Source: SYIM01 sp044359405 (lineage in GTDB: Bacteria; Pseudomonadota; Gammaproteobacteria; Burkholderiales; Burkholderiaceae_E). From it: a stretch of 32,697 nucleotides of DNA. Both the position numbers and the translations under genes were made by a program. Of the stretch, positions 23,686-31,685 are shown one piece after another. The DNA is taken from assembly GCA_044359405.1 (NCBI GenBank), contig JBIKMC010000004.1, positions 1 to 32,697 on the forward strand, read 5' to 3'. Each line of letters starts with the position of its first letter. Position 1 is the stretch's first letter. Below the pieces are notes generated by a model that saw nothing but the letters and a program-made list of their open reading frames with translations, did not search any database and was not told where the DNA came from.

Positions 23686-24459
23686 TCAGGCGGCGAGCCA
23701 TCCGCCCTCAACAGGCAGGACGGTGCCAGTGATGAAGCTTGCCTCGTCGCTGGCCAGAAAAGTGATGGCGGCGGCGATTTCGTCGGGGGTGCCCAGGCGT
23801 CCCATGGCATGGCGTGATTCGGACCTGGCCTGCGCCGCGGCAGGATCGGCCGCGCGAGCGAAGGAACGCCTGAGCAGCGGAGTGTCAGTGGCACCCGGAG
23901 CAACGGCGTTGACGCGGATGCCGTCAGCCACGTAGTCGAGCGCCATGGTGCGCGTCAATGACATGATCGCGCCCTTGGCGGCTACATAGGCGACATTGCC
24001 GCGTCCTCCCGCGATGGCCAGTTGTGACGCCAACGTAATGATGACGCCCTGACGGGCCTTTTGCATGGATGGAAGCAGTGCGCGCGCCCATAGCCAGGTG
24101 CCGTCGACGTTGATACGAAAGGTTCGGCTCCAGTCGTCCAGCGATATGGTGGTGGCAATACCGCCACTGGACCAACCAGCGCTTGCGACTAGCACGTCGG
24201 CGCCGCCCCAGGCGGCTAGGATGCTGGCGGCATCGCACTCGACGTGGACGGGGTCACTGACGTCAGAAATGCAGGCCAGTACCTCGACGCCCTGACCGCG
24301 AAGCGTCTGCGCAAGGGCCTGGGTCGCTGCTTCGTCCCGATCAACGATGGCCAGTCGAGCACCCTCACGGGCAAAGGCCTGCGAGGCTGCCAAACCGATG
24401 CCTGATGCAGCGCCTGTGATGACGACGCGGCGACCCTTGAATCTGAGTTGTGTATTCAT
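23686..24459 (-). CDS. Classical SDR-family NAD(P)-dependent oxidoreductase
   Basis: This 257-residue dehydrogenase has the cofactor loop TGAASGIG (15-22), DV at 66-67, N117 (RINVDG), S145, and Y158 with K162 (YVAAK), which together are the SDR catalytic tetrad. NAVAPGATDT and the EIAAAITFLASDEASFITG C-terminus complete the family pattern. The usual NNAG motif is replaced by ASAG at 92-95. The start is the ATG that makes an ATGA overlap with the upstream extended-SDR gene. It probably oxidises or reduces a hydroxy/keto group on the compound imported by the adjacent TRAP system (inference). Confidence 0.9.
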   Translation of the reverse strand: MNTQLRFKGRRVVITGAASGIGLAASQAFAREGARLAIVDRDEAATQALAQTLRGQGVEVLACISDVSDPVHVECDAASILAAWGGADVLVASAGWSSGGIATTISLDDWSRTFRINVDGTWLWARALLPSMQKARQGVIITLASQLAIAGGRGNVAYVAAKGAIMSLTRTMALDYVADGIRVNAVAPGATDTPLLRRSFARAADPAAAQARSESRHAMGRLGTPDEIAAAITFLASDEASFITGTVLPVEGGWLAA

Positions 24460-25469
24460 GGTTTCGGCGTTGATGAAAACCATCCAGGATGGGTTTTCGC
24501 CCAGGTGTCCAGATGGGCCACCGATTCGGCCAATCCGAAGCGCGCCTTGAAAGATAGTTCGTGGGCGAGTCTGTGCACGGAAAGATCAGCCCTGTCACGA
24601 GGGCCCTGCGGATCAACGTTGGGTCGCTCATCGGCGGCTGCCAGACGGCACACCCAGCCCGGGCGTCGGGCAGCCAGGGCTTCGCCCCACGCCAGTGCGC
24701 TGAAGCGCTGTCCACTGCTGACGTGAAAAATGCGATGCGGTGCCTGAGCGCGACGCTCGATGATCAGAGCAACTGCGGCGGCGACATCGGGCGCATAGAC
24801 CCAGTCGCGAAAGCAGGGGCGCTGGAGCAGGGCGGGCTCGTGGCGTTCAGCCAGAGCCATTAATTGCATGAAAGGACTGGGCGTGTCACGCGCGCCGGTG
24901 AGTCGTTCCCAGGGGCCGAAGACAGCCGACAGCCTGACCGTGGTGACAGTTTGTCCGGTGAGTTCAGCGAAGCGGGCGCACAGACGTTCACCGGCAAACT
25001 TGGACAGGGCATACAGGCTGCGTGGATCAGTGGGGTCGTCCTCAAGAAGGGCGCGTTCGCCAAAGGCTGCGTCGCCAAAACTGGCCACTGATCCCAGGTT
25101 GACCACCTGTTCGACGCTTCGCTGCCTTGCGAGTTTGAGCGCGCGCGCAAGTCCAACCAGATTGACATCGAGAATCGTATCGGGCTCAAGCGCGTCACGC
25201 TGGGCGTCAGCAGTCAGTGCGGCCCCCCAGATGAGGACCTTGATCTCGGGTGTGATGATGGACGACAGGAACTCGCTGTCGCGCACGTCACCCAGGGCCC
25301 AGCGCGCATTGCCCAGCGCGGTGCGCACAGCCTCGGGCGGCGCCTGACGATCGGCCAGCACCAGCCGGTAACCGCGAGCGGCGAGGGCTTGGGCCACATT
25401 GACCCCGATGAAGCCACCCGCGCCGATGATCAGTGCGGTGCTGCCTGGGGAAGCGGTTACCTGCGTGAT
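24456..25469 (-). CDS. NAD-dependent epimerase/dehydratase (extended SDR), start uncertain, possibly ATC
   Basis: The product is an extended SDR with a nucleotide loop GAGGFIG, S127, Y153 and K157 (YALSK). It probably acts on a sugar or sugar-acid derivative, similar to D-erythronate dehydrogenase or UDP-sugar epimerases. The first GTG at 25397 would remove the nucleotide loop and first strand. The frame stays open upstream to a TAA and includes TALIIGAGGFIG, but contains no ATG, GTG or TTG. GGAG followed by six bases and ATC at 25469 fits a rare ATC start and gives 337 residues. CTG at 25433 (just before the loop) is an alternative, as is a sequence error. The product ends in an ATGA overlap with the SDR gene. 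Confidence 0.8.
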   Translation of the reverse strand: MTQVTASPGSTALIIGAGGFIGVNVAQALAARGYRLVLADRQAPPEAVRTALGNARWALGDVRDSEFLSSIITPEIKVLIWGAALTADAQRDALEPDTILDVNLVGLARALKLARQRSVEQVVNLGSVASFGDAAFGERALLEDDPTDPRSLYALSKFAGERLCARFAELTGQTVTTVRLSAVFGPWERLTGARDTPSPFMQLMALAERHEPALLQRPCFRDWVYAPDVAAAVALIIERRAQAPHRIFHVSSGQRFSALAWGEALAARRPGWVCRLAAADERPNVDPQGPRDRADLSVHRLAHELSFKARFGLAESVAHLDTWAKTHPGWFSSTPKP

Positions 25470-25582
25470 GGTGGTCTCCAGGATCTGTAGTCGAATGGAT
25501 TTGTGCTTACTTTACGCCGATAATCGAAACACAAAAATCGCAATCATGCGACTTCGCAGATGCGTTTGCCGATACAAGCCTC

Positions 25583-26389
25583 ATGACCACCATCGCCAAT
25601 GCACGTATGTACAGCGCCACGCCCGAGTTACGTGGGCATTGGAAAACACTGCTTGCCTGGGTACTTCGGCATGCCAGGCTCGACTGGGAACTGCTCGACT
25701 ATGAGGCTCCGGCGCCGCTGGCGCAGCTGTGGGCGCGCGATGATCTGGGCGCTGTCCTGATGTGTGGTCTGCCGTTCTCGCGGCACTACCCGCGCGCGCA
25801 GCCGGTGGCGGCGCCTATTCCGAGTCCGGCCCATTATGGTGGACGTGCGGTTTACTTCACCGATATCGTGGTGCCCGCTGGCTCGGCGGCGCGTGAGCTC
25901 GCCGATACCTTCGGGGGGCGGGTTGGTATCACGGTGCCGGACTCCCTGTCGGGTGCGGTGGCTTTGGCCGAGCACCTGCAACCCTACAGGAAGGCGATGG
26001 GCCGGCCCCTGTATTCGGCTGTCGTGGGCGGGCTTATTCACGCACGAGGCGTGATCCAATCACTGAGCGATGGACGCATCGATGTGGGTCCACTGGATAG
26101 CTACTACCACGATCTGTTGCGAGCCGCTGATCCGCAGTTTGCGTCTCGTGTGCGGGTGGTTGCCCGAACGGTGCCGCGACCCCTGCCCCTGTTTGTGGCA
26201 ACTGCGCCACTGTCTGCCGCGGTGATGACAAGCTTGCGCGACGCTTTTGCAGCCAGTGCCGAAACGCCGCAGCTGGCGACACAGCGGGCAGCGCTGCTGC
26301 TCAAGGGTTTCGCGTTCCCCGGGGCGCACGATTACGAATCGCTGCGTGAGCTGCCCGAGCGACTGGAGAGTCCGAATGATGCATTCTGA
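25583..26389 (+). CDS. PhnD-like substrate-binding-fold protein without signal peptide
   Basis: This 268-residue protein resembles PhnD/TauT-type ligand-binding folds. It has a YTDI-like region (AVYFTDIVVP), GRVGITVPDSLSGAVAL as the second-lobe entry, and RIDVGPLDSYYHDLL, equivalent to the ADVAxxDSxxY pattern of PhnD proteins. There is no N-terminal signal peptide, so it seems cytosolic, which is odd for this fold. The ATG has no good ribosome site. It is divergent from the extended-SDR gene and overlaps the desaturase gene by 14 bp. It might be an orphan receptor, a sensor or an enzyme on a borrowed fold. Function is unknown. Confidence 0.75.
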   Translation: MTTIANARMYSATPELRGHWKTLLAWVLRHARLDWELLDYEAPAPLAQLWARDDLGAVLMCGLPFSRHYPRAQPVAAPIPSPAHYGGRAVYFTDIVVPAGSAARELADTFGGRVGITVPDSLSGAVALAEHLQPYRKAMGRPLYSAVVGGLIHARGVIQSLSDGRIDVGPLDSYYHDLLRAADPQFASRVRVVARTVPRPLPLFVATAPLSAAVMTSLRDAFAASAETPQLATQRAALLLKGFAFPGAHDYESLRELPERLESPNDAF

Positions 26390-27374
26390 GTCGTCGACCG
26401 CCACCTCGAACCAGGCTACGCCCTCGGGTCGCGCTGGTGCCCGCTTGTCGGGGCAGTCAGTCCGCTTACGTATTCTGCGCACCATGTATCGGTGGGACGG
26501 ACCAACCTGGCTGGTGGTTTTCGTTCTGTACGGCAGCTGGGCTTTGCTGATCGCTCTGCACGAGCAGATTGCCTGGTGGGTGATGGCACCGTTGGGAGGC
26601 TATCTGGTTGCCTGGCATTTTTCGCTGCAGCATGAGGCGATCCACTCATTTCGATCAGCGCCCGTCTGGTTGCGCTGGGCGGTGGTGATGCCGCCCATCG
26701 GTCTATGGCTGCCGTTTCCGCTGTACTTCGCATCTCATCGACAGCATCACCGCAATGTGTACCTGACTGAGCCCGGGGTGGATACCGAATCGGTTTACTG
26801 GCGGGCCAGCGACTGGGCGGCGCTATCGGCGACGCGCCGATCGCTGCTCATGATGAATCAGACCCTGGCAGGTCGTGTGCTGCTGGGCCCGGTGTTGCGC
26901 CTGGAGAAACTTGTGCTGCGCGAAACAGAGCGCCTGCGCCGTGGTGATTTTCTGCACGTGAAACACTGGACGGTGCATATTGCCCTGGTGGCGCTGTTGT
27001 TCGTCTACATCAGCGGTGTTTGCGGCATGCCCTGGTGGCACTACGTCTTGATGTTTGCGTGGCCGGGTTTTTGTCTTGGATGGGTACGGCCGTTTATTGA
27101 GCATCGATATGGCGAGCTTGCCGAGCAACGAACGGCCATCATCGAGTCCAATGCGTTCTGGTCCTTACTGTTTTTGAACAATAACTATCACGCGATTCAT
27201 CATCGTCATCCCCGATTGGCCTGGTGGCGCATCCCAGGTTACTGGCGGCGGCACCATGAGCGGGTTCTGCGCGACAACGGCGGTTTTCACTTTCCGGGCT
27301 ATGCGCAGGTGGCCCGTCGATGGCTATTTAAGCCCGTGTTCAGACCGGTGCATCCGCCGTCGCTCAAGCCCTGA
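26376..27374 (+). CDS. Membrane fatty-acid desaturase
   Basis: This 332-residue membrane enzyme inserts a double bond into an acyl chain using a di-iron centre. The three histidine boxes are HEAIH (86-90), HRQHH (121-125) and HAIHH (272-276), with hydrophobic pairs between them. An N-terminal Ser/Thr-rich stretch precedes the first span. The start is placed at 26376, the first of two consecutive ATGs, with GGAG about 7 bases upstream; a longer frame upstream lies within the PhnD-like gene. The two genes overlap by 14 bp. Which acyl group is used is unknown; sterol-like or carotenoid hydroxylase relatives share these boxes. Confidence 0.88.
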   Translation: MMHSESSTATSNQATPSGRAGARLSGQSVRLRILRTMYRWDGPTWLVVFVLYGSWALLIALHEQIAWWVMAPLGGYLVAWHFSLQHEAIHSFRSAPVWLRWAVVMPPIGLWLPFPLYFASHRQHHRNVYLTEPGVDTESVYWRASDWAALSATRRSLLMMNQTLAGRVLLGPVLRLEKLVLRETERLRRGDFLHVKHWTVHIALVALLFVYISGVCGMPWWHYVLMFAWPGFCLGWVRPFIEHRYGELAEQRTAIIESNAFWSLLFLNNNYHAIHHRHPRLAWWRIPGYWRRHHERVLRDNGGFHFPGYAQVARRWLFKPVFRPVHPPSLKP

Positions 27375-27376
27375 CT

Positions 27377-28429
27377 TCAGCGGGGCGGGTCAATATCGGC
27401 CCCAATCGCTCGGCGCCACAGCCAGTCAAGCGCCTGGCCGATCGGTACGTCACCCCGGCCGCCGACCGCCTGTGGCACGACGGGTGCCAGAGCCGAGCCG
27501 CGCCGAGCCACCGCGAACGAGAATACGTAGGCAGGCTCCTGGCCCATGCGCAGATCAGTGGCTCGGATGAGCCCCTGCCGCTCGTCGACACGCATGAATC
27601 CGTCGCTGAAAACGTACAGGGTACGTACCGGTTCAAGCCCGCTGGCTTCGTCACGTAGGGCGACGTCGATCGGATGCCGGCTGAACCGAATCGGACGAGC
27701 GCCATCAAGCAGCGAATAAAAACCCTCTTCGTAGCGATCGTCGCGCATGACCAAGATACGCCATAGCAGCGTATTGAAGGCGGTCGGCGTGACCAGCAGA
27801 TCGCTGCGCTCGACAGGGCTATCCTGGGCACTGAGCTCAGCCCTGACATGATGACTGACGTAAATCTGTGCGACCGCACTCCAGCCCAGATAAAGGCAGG
27901 ATAGTGCAAGGCCCCAGGCGTTGGCGCGAAGCCCGCGCGGACTCTTTGACAGCAGCGCGACGGAAAGGCCGATCAGCAGGGGTAGGGTATACAGCGGATC
28001 GATGATGAAGATGCTGCCCAGCCCATAAGCTTCGCGAGTCAGTGGCAGCAGAAGCTGGGTTCCGTAAACGGTGAAGCCATCGAGCAGGGCATGGGTGGTG
28101 AGCGCAAGCCACACCATCAAACACCAGTGTCTGAAGCGGGCGCCCGGAGAATGCGGGCGTGCGAATTTTTGCCGGTCGAGCGCTCCGGATAGCAGCATCA
28201 GAATCGAGGCAATGAAGGGTGTGGCCAGCGTCTGCCAAATCAGGGCATGGGTCTGGGCGCGGTGCAACACCATATTGCTCAGCGCATCGCCGTGGTCAAT
28301 GAGGGCATCCAGGTCAGGCAAAGTGCCGCACAAGCCGCCCCATAGCGCCGCCCGGGCAACCGGCATGCGCCGGCGCATCACGGCAACGCCAACGGCCGCG
28401 CCCAGCGCAAATTGAGATACAGAGTCCAT
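27377..28429 (-). CDS. Membrane-bound metal-dependent hydrolase-like protein (YdjM/DUF457 family)
   Basis: This 350-residue protein has an N-terminal membrane domain with the family motifs CGTLPDLDAL (D39, D41), HRAQTH (H56, H61) and THALLDGFTVYGTQL (H113, D117). These residues would bind metal near the membrane surface. Residues beyond about 190 form a soluble C-terminal domain I do not recognise. The family is named for YdjM and is often annotated as a hydrolase, though its reaction is not well established. It lies 40 bp after the histidine-kinase stop on the same strand, so may be the last gene of the pyrF operon. It converges on the desaturase gene with a 2-bp gap. Confidence 0.8.
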   Translation of the reverse strand: MDSVSQFALGAAVGVAVMRRRMPVARAALWGGLCGTLPDLDALIDHGDALSNMVLHRAQTHALIWQTLATPFIASILMLLSGALDRQKFARPHSPGARFRHWCLMVWLALTTHALLDGFTVYGTQLLLPLTREAYGLGSIFIIDPLYTLPLLIGLSVALLSKSPRGLRANAWGLALSCLYLGWSAVAQIYVSHHVRAELSAQDSPVERSDLLVTPTAFNTLLWRILVMRDDRYEEGFYSLLDGARPIRFSRHPIDVALRDEASGLEPVRTLYVFSDGFMRVDERQGLIRATDLRMGQEPAYVFSFAVARRGSALAPVVPQAVGGRGDVPIGQALDWLWRRAIGADIDPPR

Positions 28430-28469
28430 AAATTGCCGGGAAAGACTGAGGCCGCAGATTCTTGGCCGA

Positions 28470-30038
28470 TCAGAGTAGTTCGTCGATCAACTTGCGAAAC
28501 TTAACCGTAAAACGGGAACCCGTGCCGGCACCGCGGTGTTTATCCCACAGCAGACCGTCGCTCACCTGAACGACGGCGCCATGCTGCACAGCGATTTCAA
28601 AGACGATTGAGAGGCCCAGGCCGCTACCTTCGACGTTGGTTCCGAGCACGCGATAAAAACGGTCGAAGATTTGAGGTCTGTCATCGGGAGGAATGCCAAC
28701 ACCGTCGTCTTCGACCACAAGTTCGACTTCACCAGGGGTGTTGGTGCGTACCTCTACGCAAACATGCCCGCCCCTGGGGCTGTAGCGGATGGCATTGTCA
28801 AGCAGATTAGCAATAAGCTCGCGCAGCAAAATCGGATGGCCCGCGACTGGAGCGGGCATGTCATCGGCGTCATAGCTCAGCTCAATGCCGCGCTCACTGG
28901 AGATCTCATAAAAATCGACCATCACGCTGCGCACGAGTGGCGCAAGATCGAGGGCCTCCAGTCGAGTGGCCTCGCGCAGATGCTCCATGCGCGTCAGTGC
29001 AAGCAACTGGCTCACCATATGCGCACTGCGGATGGCACTGTCGGCGATCTGCTCGAGTGAGCGGCGCAGGTCTTGCGGGTCGGTTGCCCGTAAAGCCAGT
29101 TCGGCTTGCGTACGAAGACCGGCCAGCGGCGTCTTCAACTGATGGGCGGCGTCGGCAATAAAGCGCTTTTGGGACTGCAGGCTCTTGGACTGTCGGTTGA
29201 GCAAATCGTTAAAGGCGTCCACCAGTGGTGCCAGCTCTTCGGGGGCGCTGCGGGTATCGATGGGAGACAGATCGTCCTGCCCGCGCTGACGGATACCCTC
29301 CTGCAAGGATTTCAAGGGCGACAGACCGCGGCTGAGACCGAACCAAACCAGCCCTATCGCCAGGGGCAGGATCAGAAACTGCGGAAAAAGAACACCACGG
29401 ATGATCTCGTTGGCCAGTCGCGCCCGCGTATCGAGGGTTTCCGCCACCTGGATCAGGGCGGCCTGATCGTCGGGTGCGGCGCTCTCGGCGCTGGCATACG
29501 TATAGGCAATTCGGACCTCGTCGCCCCGCCAGACCGCATTGCGCAGTCGCGTCCGGCCGGGGGTCGGAAAATCGTAAATGCCTGGCCGTGGCAGCTCGAA
29601 GTCTCCTGCGAGCACTTCGCCTGAACCCGAGACGACTTGAACGACAACTGTTTCGCCCTCATTGAGCTTGAGCAGCTTCTCCACCAGCTGCGGCAGACGC
29701 GGATTTCCGCCGGGTTCCATGACGAGCAGCTGCTCACGAAGAACGGCGGTGCGGTCGATCAACGCCTGGTCAAAGGGTGCATCGGCCAGCGAACGGGCGA
29801 CAACGAAGGTGATCGCCACCGATAAGGGCCATAGCAGCATGAGCGGGGCGAACATCCAGTCGAGGATTTCGCCGAAGAGCGAGCGCTGCTCATGCGCCGT
29901 CGCCGCTCGCCGCTGCGGGCGCGACGACCATCCGGAGGGGCCCACCCGCGCTGGGCGTTTGAGTTCACTGCGAGCAGGCGACTCGCGTGTTGCCAGCAGA
30001 TCGGCCAGTACCGAGTTTGAGCGGGCCGGATCGCTCAC
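28470..30038 (-). CDS. Sensor histidine kinase (TctE/QseC-like)
   Basis: This 522-residue membrane kinase has a cytosolic lead of about 60 residues, span 1 at about 62-82, a periplasmic sensor at about 83-212, span 2 at about 216-236 and a HAMP-like linker. The HisKA dimerisation helix has H299 in DAAHQLKTPLAGL. The ATPase domain has N411/N415 (ANLLDN), DDGVGIP (444-450) and GSGLGL (471-476). The periplasmic part fits the two-component sensor kinase N-terminal domain common in TctE-type kinases. The start is GTG in a GTGA overlap with the response-regulator stop. The unusually long basic, disordered N-terminus is a deviation. Confidence 0.93.
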   Translation of the reverse strand: MSDPARSNSVLADLLATRESPARSELKRPARVGPSGWSSRPQRRAATAHEQRSLFGEILDWMFAPLMLLWPLSVAITFVVARSLADAPFDQALIDRTAVLREQLLVMEPGGNPRLPQLVEKLLKLNEGETVVVQVVSGSGEVLAGDFELPRPGIYDFPTPGRTRLRNAVWRGDEVRIAYTYASAESAAPDDQAALIQVAETLDTRARLANEIIRGVLFPQFLILPLAIGLVWFGLSRGLSPLKSLQEGIRQRGQDDLSPIDTRSAPEELAPLVDAFNDLLNRQSKSLQSQKRFIADAAHQLKTPLAGLRTQAELALRATDPQDLRRSLEQIADSAIRSAHMVSQLLALTRMEHLREATRLEALDLAPLVRSVMVDFYEISSERGIELSYDADDMPAPVAGHPILLRELIANLLDNAIRYSPRGGHVCVEVRTNTPGEVELVVEDDGVGIPPDDRPQIFDRFYRVLGTNVEGSGLGLSIVFEIAVQHGAVVQVSDGLLWDKHRGAGTGSRFTVKFRKLIDELL

Positions 30039-30718
30039 GGGCTCGCATCGCGTGTATGCAGTTGCAGGCTATAGCCCAGGCCGCGGACTGTGGCGACACG
30101 CACGTCACCGCCTTCAAGCTTTCGGCGCAGGCGGTGCACGTAAACCTCAATGGCATTATGACTGACCTCTTCGCCCCATTCACACAGATGCTCGACAATC
30201 TGCTCCTTGCTGACCAGACGACCCGGGCGCTTGAGAAGAATTTCCAGCAGACCCAGTTCGCGGGCTGAAAGGTCAAGCGCCTCGCCGTCAAGCCAGGCGA
30301 GCCTGCCGACTTGATCGTAGTTAAGCGCTCCGAGCTTGAGATGATTACTGGCCGCGCCCATACCGCGCCTGACTAGGGCCCGAACTCTTGCCTCGAGCTC
30401 GGATAGTGCGAAAGGTTTGGCCATGAAGTCATCGGCACCGAGGTCGAGTCCGCGCACGCGCTGTTCAACCGAATCGGCTGCCGTGAGAATCAGGACAGGT
30501 GTTGTATTACCGCGTGCGCGCAGCCGCTTGAGCACATCGATACCCTGCAGACGCGGCAGCCCCAGGTCAAGTATGAGCAGATCGAAGCCCTGCGTGGTGA
30601 GGGCGCTGTCAGCCGCGCTGCCATCGATGACATGGTCAACCGCATAGCCGGCCGCACGCAGAGCACGGCACAGCCCATCAGCCAGAACCCGGTCGTCTTC
30701 CGCGATGAGCACGCGCAC
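30035..30718 (-). CDS. OmpR-family response regulator (TctD/QseB-like)
   Basis: This 227-residue regulator has a receiver domain with the acidic pair E7/D8 (plus D9), phospho-acceptor D51 (LILDLGLPR), T79 and K101 (MAKPF). A winged-helix DNA-binding domain follows (VSHNAIEVYVHRLRRKL, then VRGLGYSL). The start is GTG, with GAGG 7 bases before it inside the pyrF end; the pyrF stop TGA is part of that ribosome site. It forms a two-component pair with the next gene. The target genes are not evident; the tandem repeat upstream of pyrF is one candidate. Confidence 0.93.
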   Translation of the reverse strand: MRVLIAEDDRVLADGLCRALRAAGYAVDHVIDGSAADSALTTQGFDLLILDLGLPRLQGIDVLKRLRARGNTTPVLILTAADSVEQRVRGLDLGADDFMAKPFALSELEARVRALVRRGMGAASNHLKLGALNYDQVGRLAWLDGEALDLSARELGLLEILLKRPGRLVSKEQIVEHLCEWGEEVSHNAIEVYVHRLRRKLEGGDVRVATVRGLGYSLQLHTRDASP

Positions 30719-30727
30719 GATGTCGCC

Positions 30728-31573
30728 TCAGTCTCCGGCGGCGCGCGTCTGTCGGTGCCGTGCTTGTGCCTGACGGATCGCGTCGCGGGTGTGCCGCGCC
30801 GCCTGGGCCGCCTGTTCGGCAAAATCGGCGCCACTGCCAGCGTACAGAATGGCTCGGGAGGAATTGATCATCATGCCGTAACCAGCGGGCGCCAGACCGG
30901 CTGCCACCGTTGCGTCGACGTCGCCGCCCTGGGCACCGATACCAGGCACCAGAAGTGGTAAGTCGCCCACCAGCGCGCGTACCCGTTCAAGCTCGGCAGG
31001 GTAGGTGGCACCCACCACCAGACCGAGCTGACCATTGCGGTTCCAGGGCCCGCTGACCAGTCGGGCGACCTGCTCGTACAGTTTGCCGTGACCGACATCG
31101 AGCGCCTGCAGGTCGCTGCCGCCCGCATTGGATGTGCGGCACAGCACGATGACCCCGCGGCCTTCCCAGGCCAGGTAGGGTTCGACCGAGTCAAAACCCA
31201 TATACGGACTGACAGTGACTGCATCGGCGCCGTAACGGCCGAACACCTCGCGCGCATACTGTTCGGCGGTTGAACCGATATCGCCCCGCTTGGCGTCAAG
31301 CACGACGGGTACCGAGGGCCAGCGCTGATGAATATGAGTGATCAGGGCCTCCAGCTGCGCCTCAGCTCCCAGGGCGGCGAAATAGGCAATCTGTGGCTTG
31401 AAAGCACACACGTAAGGCGCTGTGGCATCAACAATGGCACGACAGAAATTGAATACCGCCTCGCTGCCCGAGCCCACCCCCTGTGGCAGACGTGAAGGAT
31501 CAGGGTCAAGGCCCACGCAGAGCATCGAATCGGCCTGCTGCCAGGCGGTCTGCAAAGACTTCCGGAAATCCAC
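30728..31573 (-). CDS. pyrF: Orotidine 5'-phosphate decarboxylase
   Basis: This 281-residue enzyme makes UMP from OMP in de novo pyrimidine synthesis. It is the longer group-2 form, with LCVGLDPDP near the start, F-K59-P, and the catalytic DxKxxD as D93-A-K95-R-G-D98 in LDAKRGDIG. GYGMMINSSRAI forms the phosphate-site region near the C-terminus. The start is the GTG at 31573, with AAGGAG five bases upstream; an upstream GTG (31600) would add nine residues and bury that ribosome site. It is followed directly by the two-component system, and the response-regulator ribosome site overlaps the pyrF stop. Confidence 0.96.
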   Translation of the reverse strand: MDFRKSLQTAWQQADSMLCVGLDPDPSRLPQGVGSGSEAVFNFCRAIVDATAPYVCAFKPQIAYFAALGAEAQLEALITHIHQRWPSVPVVLDAKRGDIGSTAEQYAREVFGRYGADAVTVSPYMGFDSVEPYLAWEGRGVIVLCRTSNAGGSDLQALDVGHGKLYEQVARLVSGPWNRNGQLGLVVGATYPAELERVRALVGDLPLLVPGIGAQGGDVDATVAAGLAPAGYGMMINSSRAILYAGSGADFAEQAAQAARHTRDAIRQAQARHRQTRAAGD

Positions 31574-31612
31574 ATCGACTCCTTGGGCGTAATTGCCCAC
31601 AATGATGCTCTG

Positions 31613-31633
31613 CTTGGGGTAGACCTTGGGGTA
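31613..31633. promoter_or_regulatory. Tandem 9-bp direct repeat upstream of pyrF
   Basis: CTTGGGGTA occurs at 31613-31621 and again at 31625-31633, a repeat period of 12 bp (TACCCCAAG on the minus strand). It lies 40-60 bases before the pyrF start and about 55 bases before the divergent EamA gene. Direct repeats of about one helical turn are typical sites of OmpR/PhoB-type regulators, and such a regulator is encoded two genes away. The link is inferred. Confidence 0.4.
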
Positions 31634-31685
31634 ACCGACGGGTCATACCCCTCTCAGCTCGACTGATTCTAGCGCGGGAGACCTC

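Noticed and set aside
26247..26375. 43-residue N-terminal extension of the desaturase
   Set aside because: It lies inside the PhnD-like gene, lacks a ribosome site and is Arg-rich. GGAG precedes the ATG at 26376.
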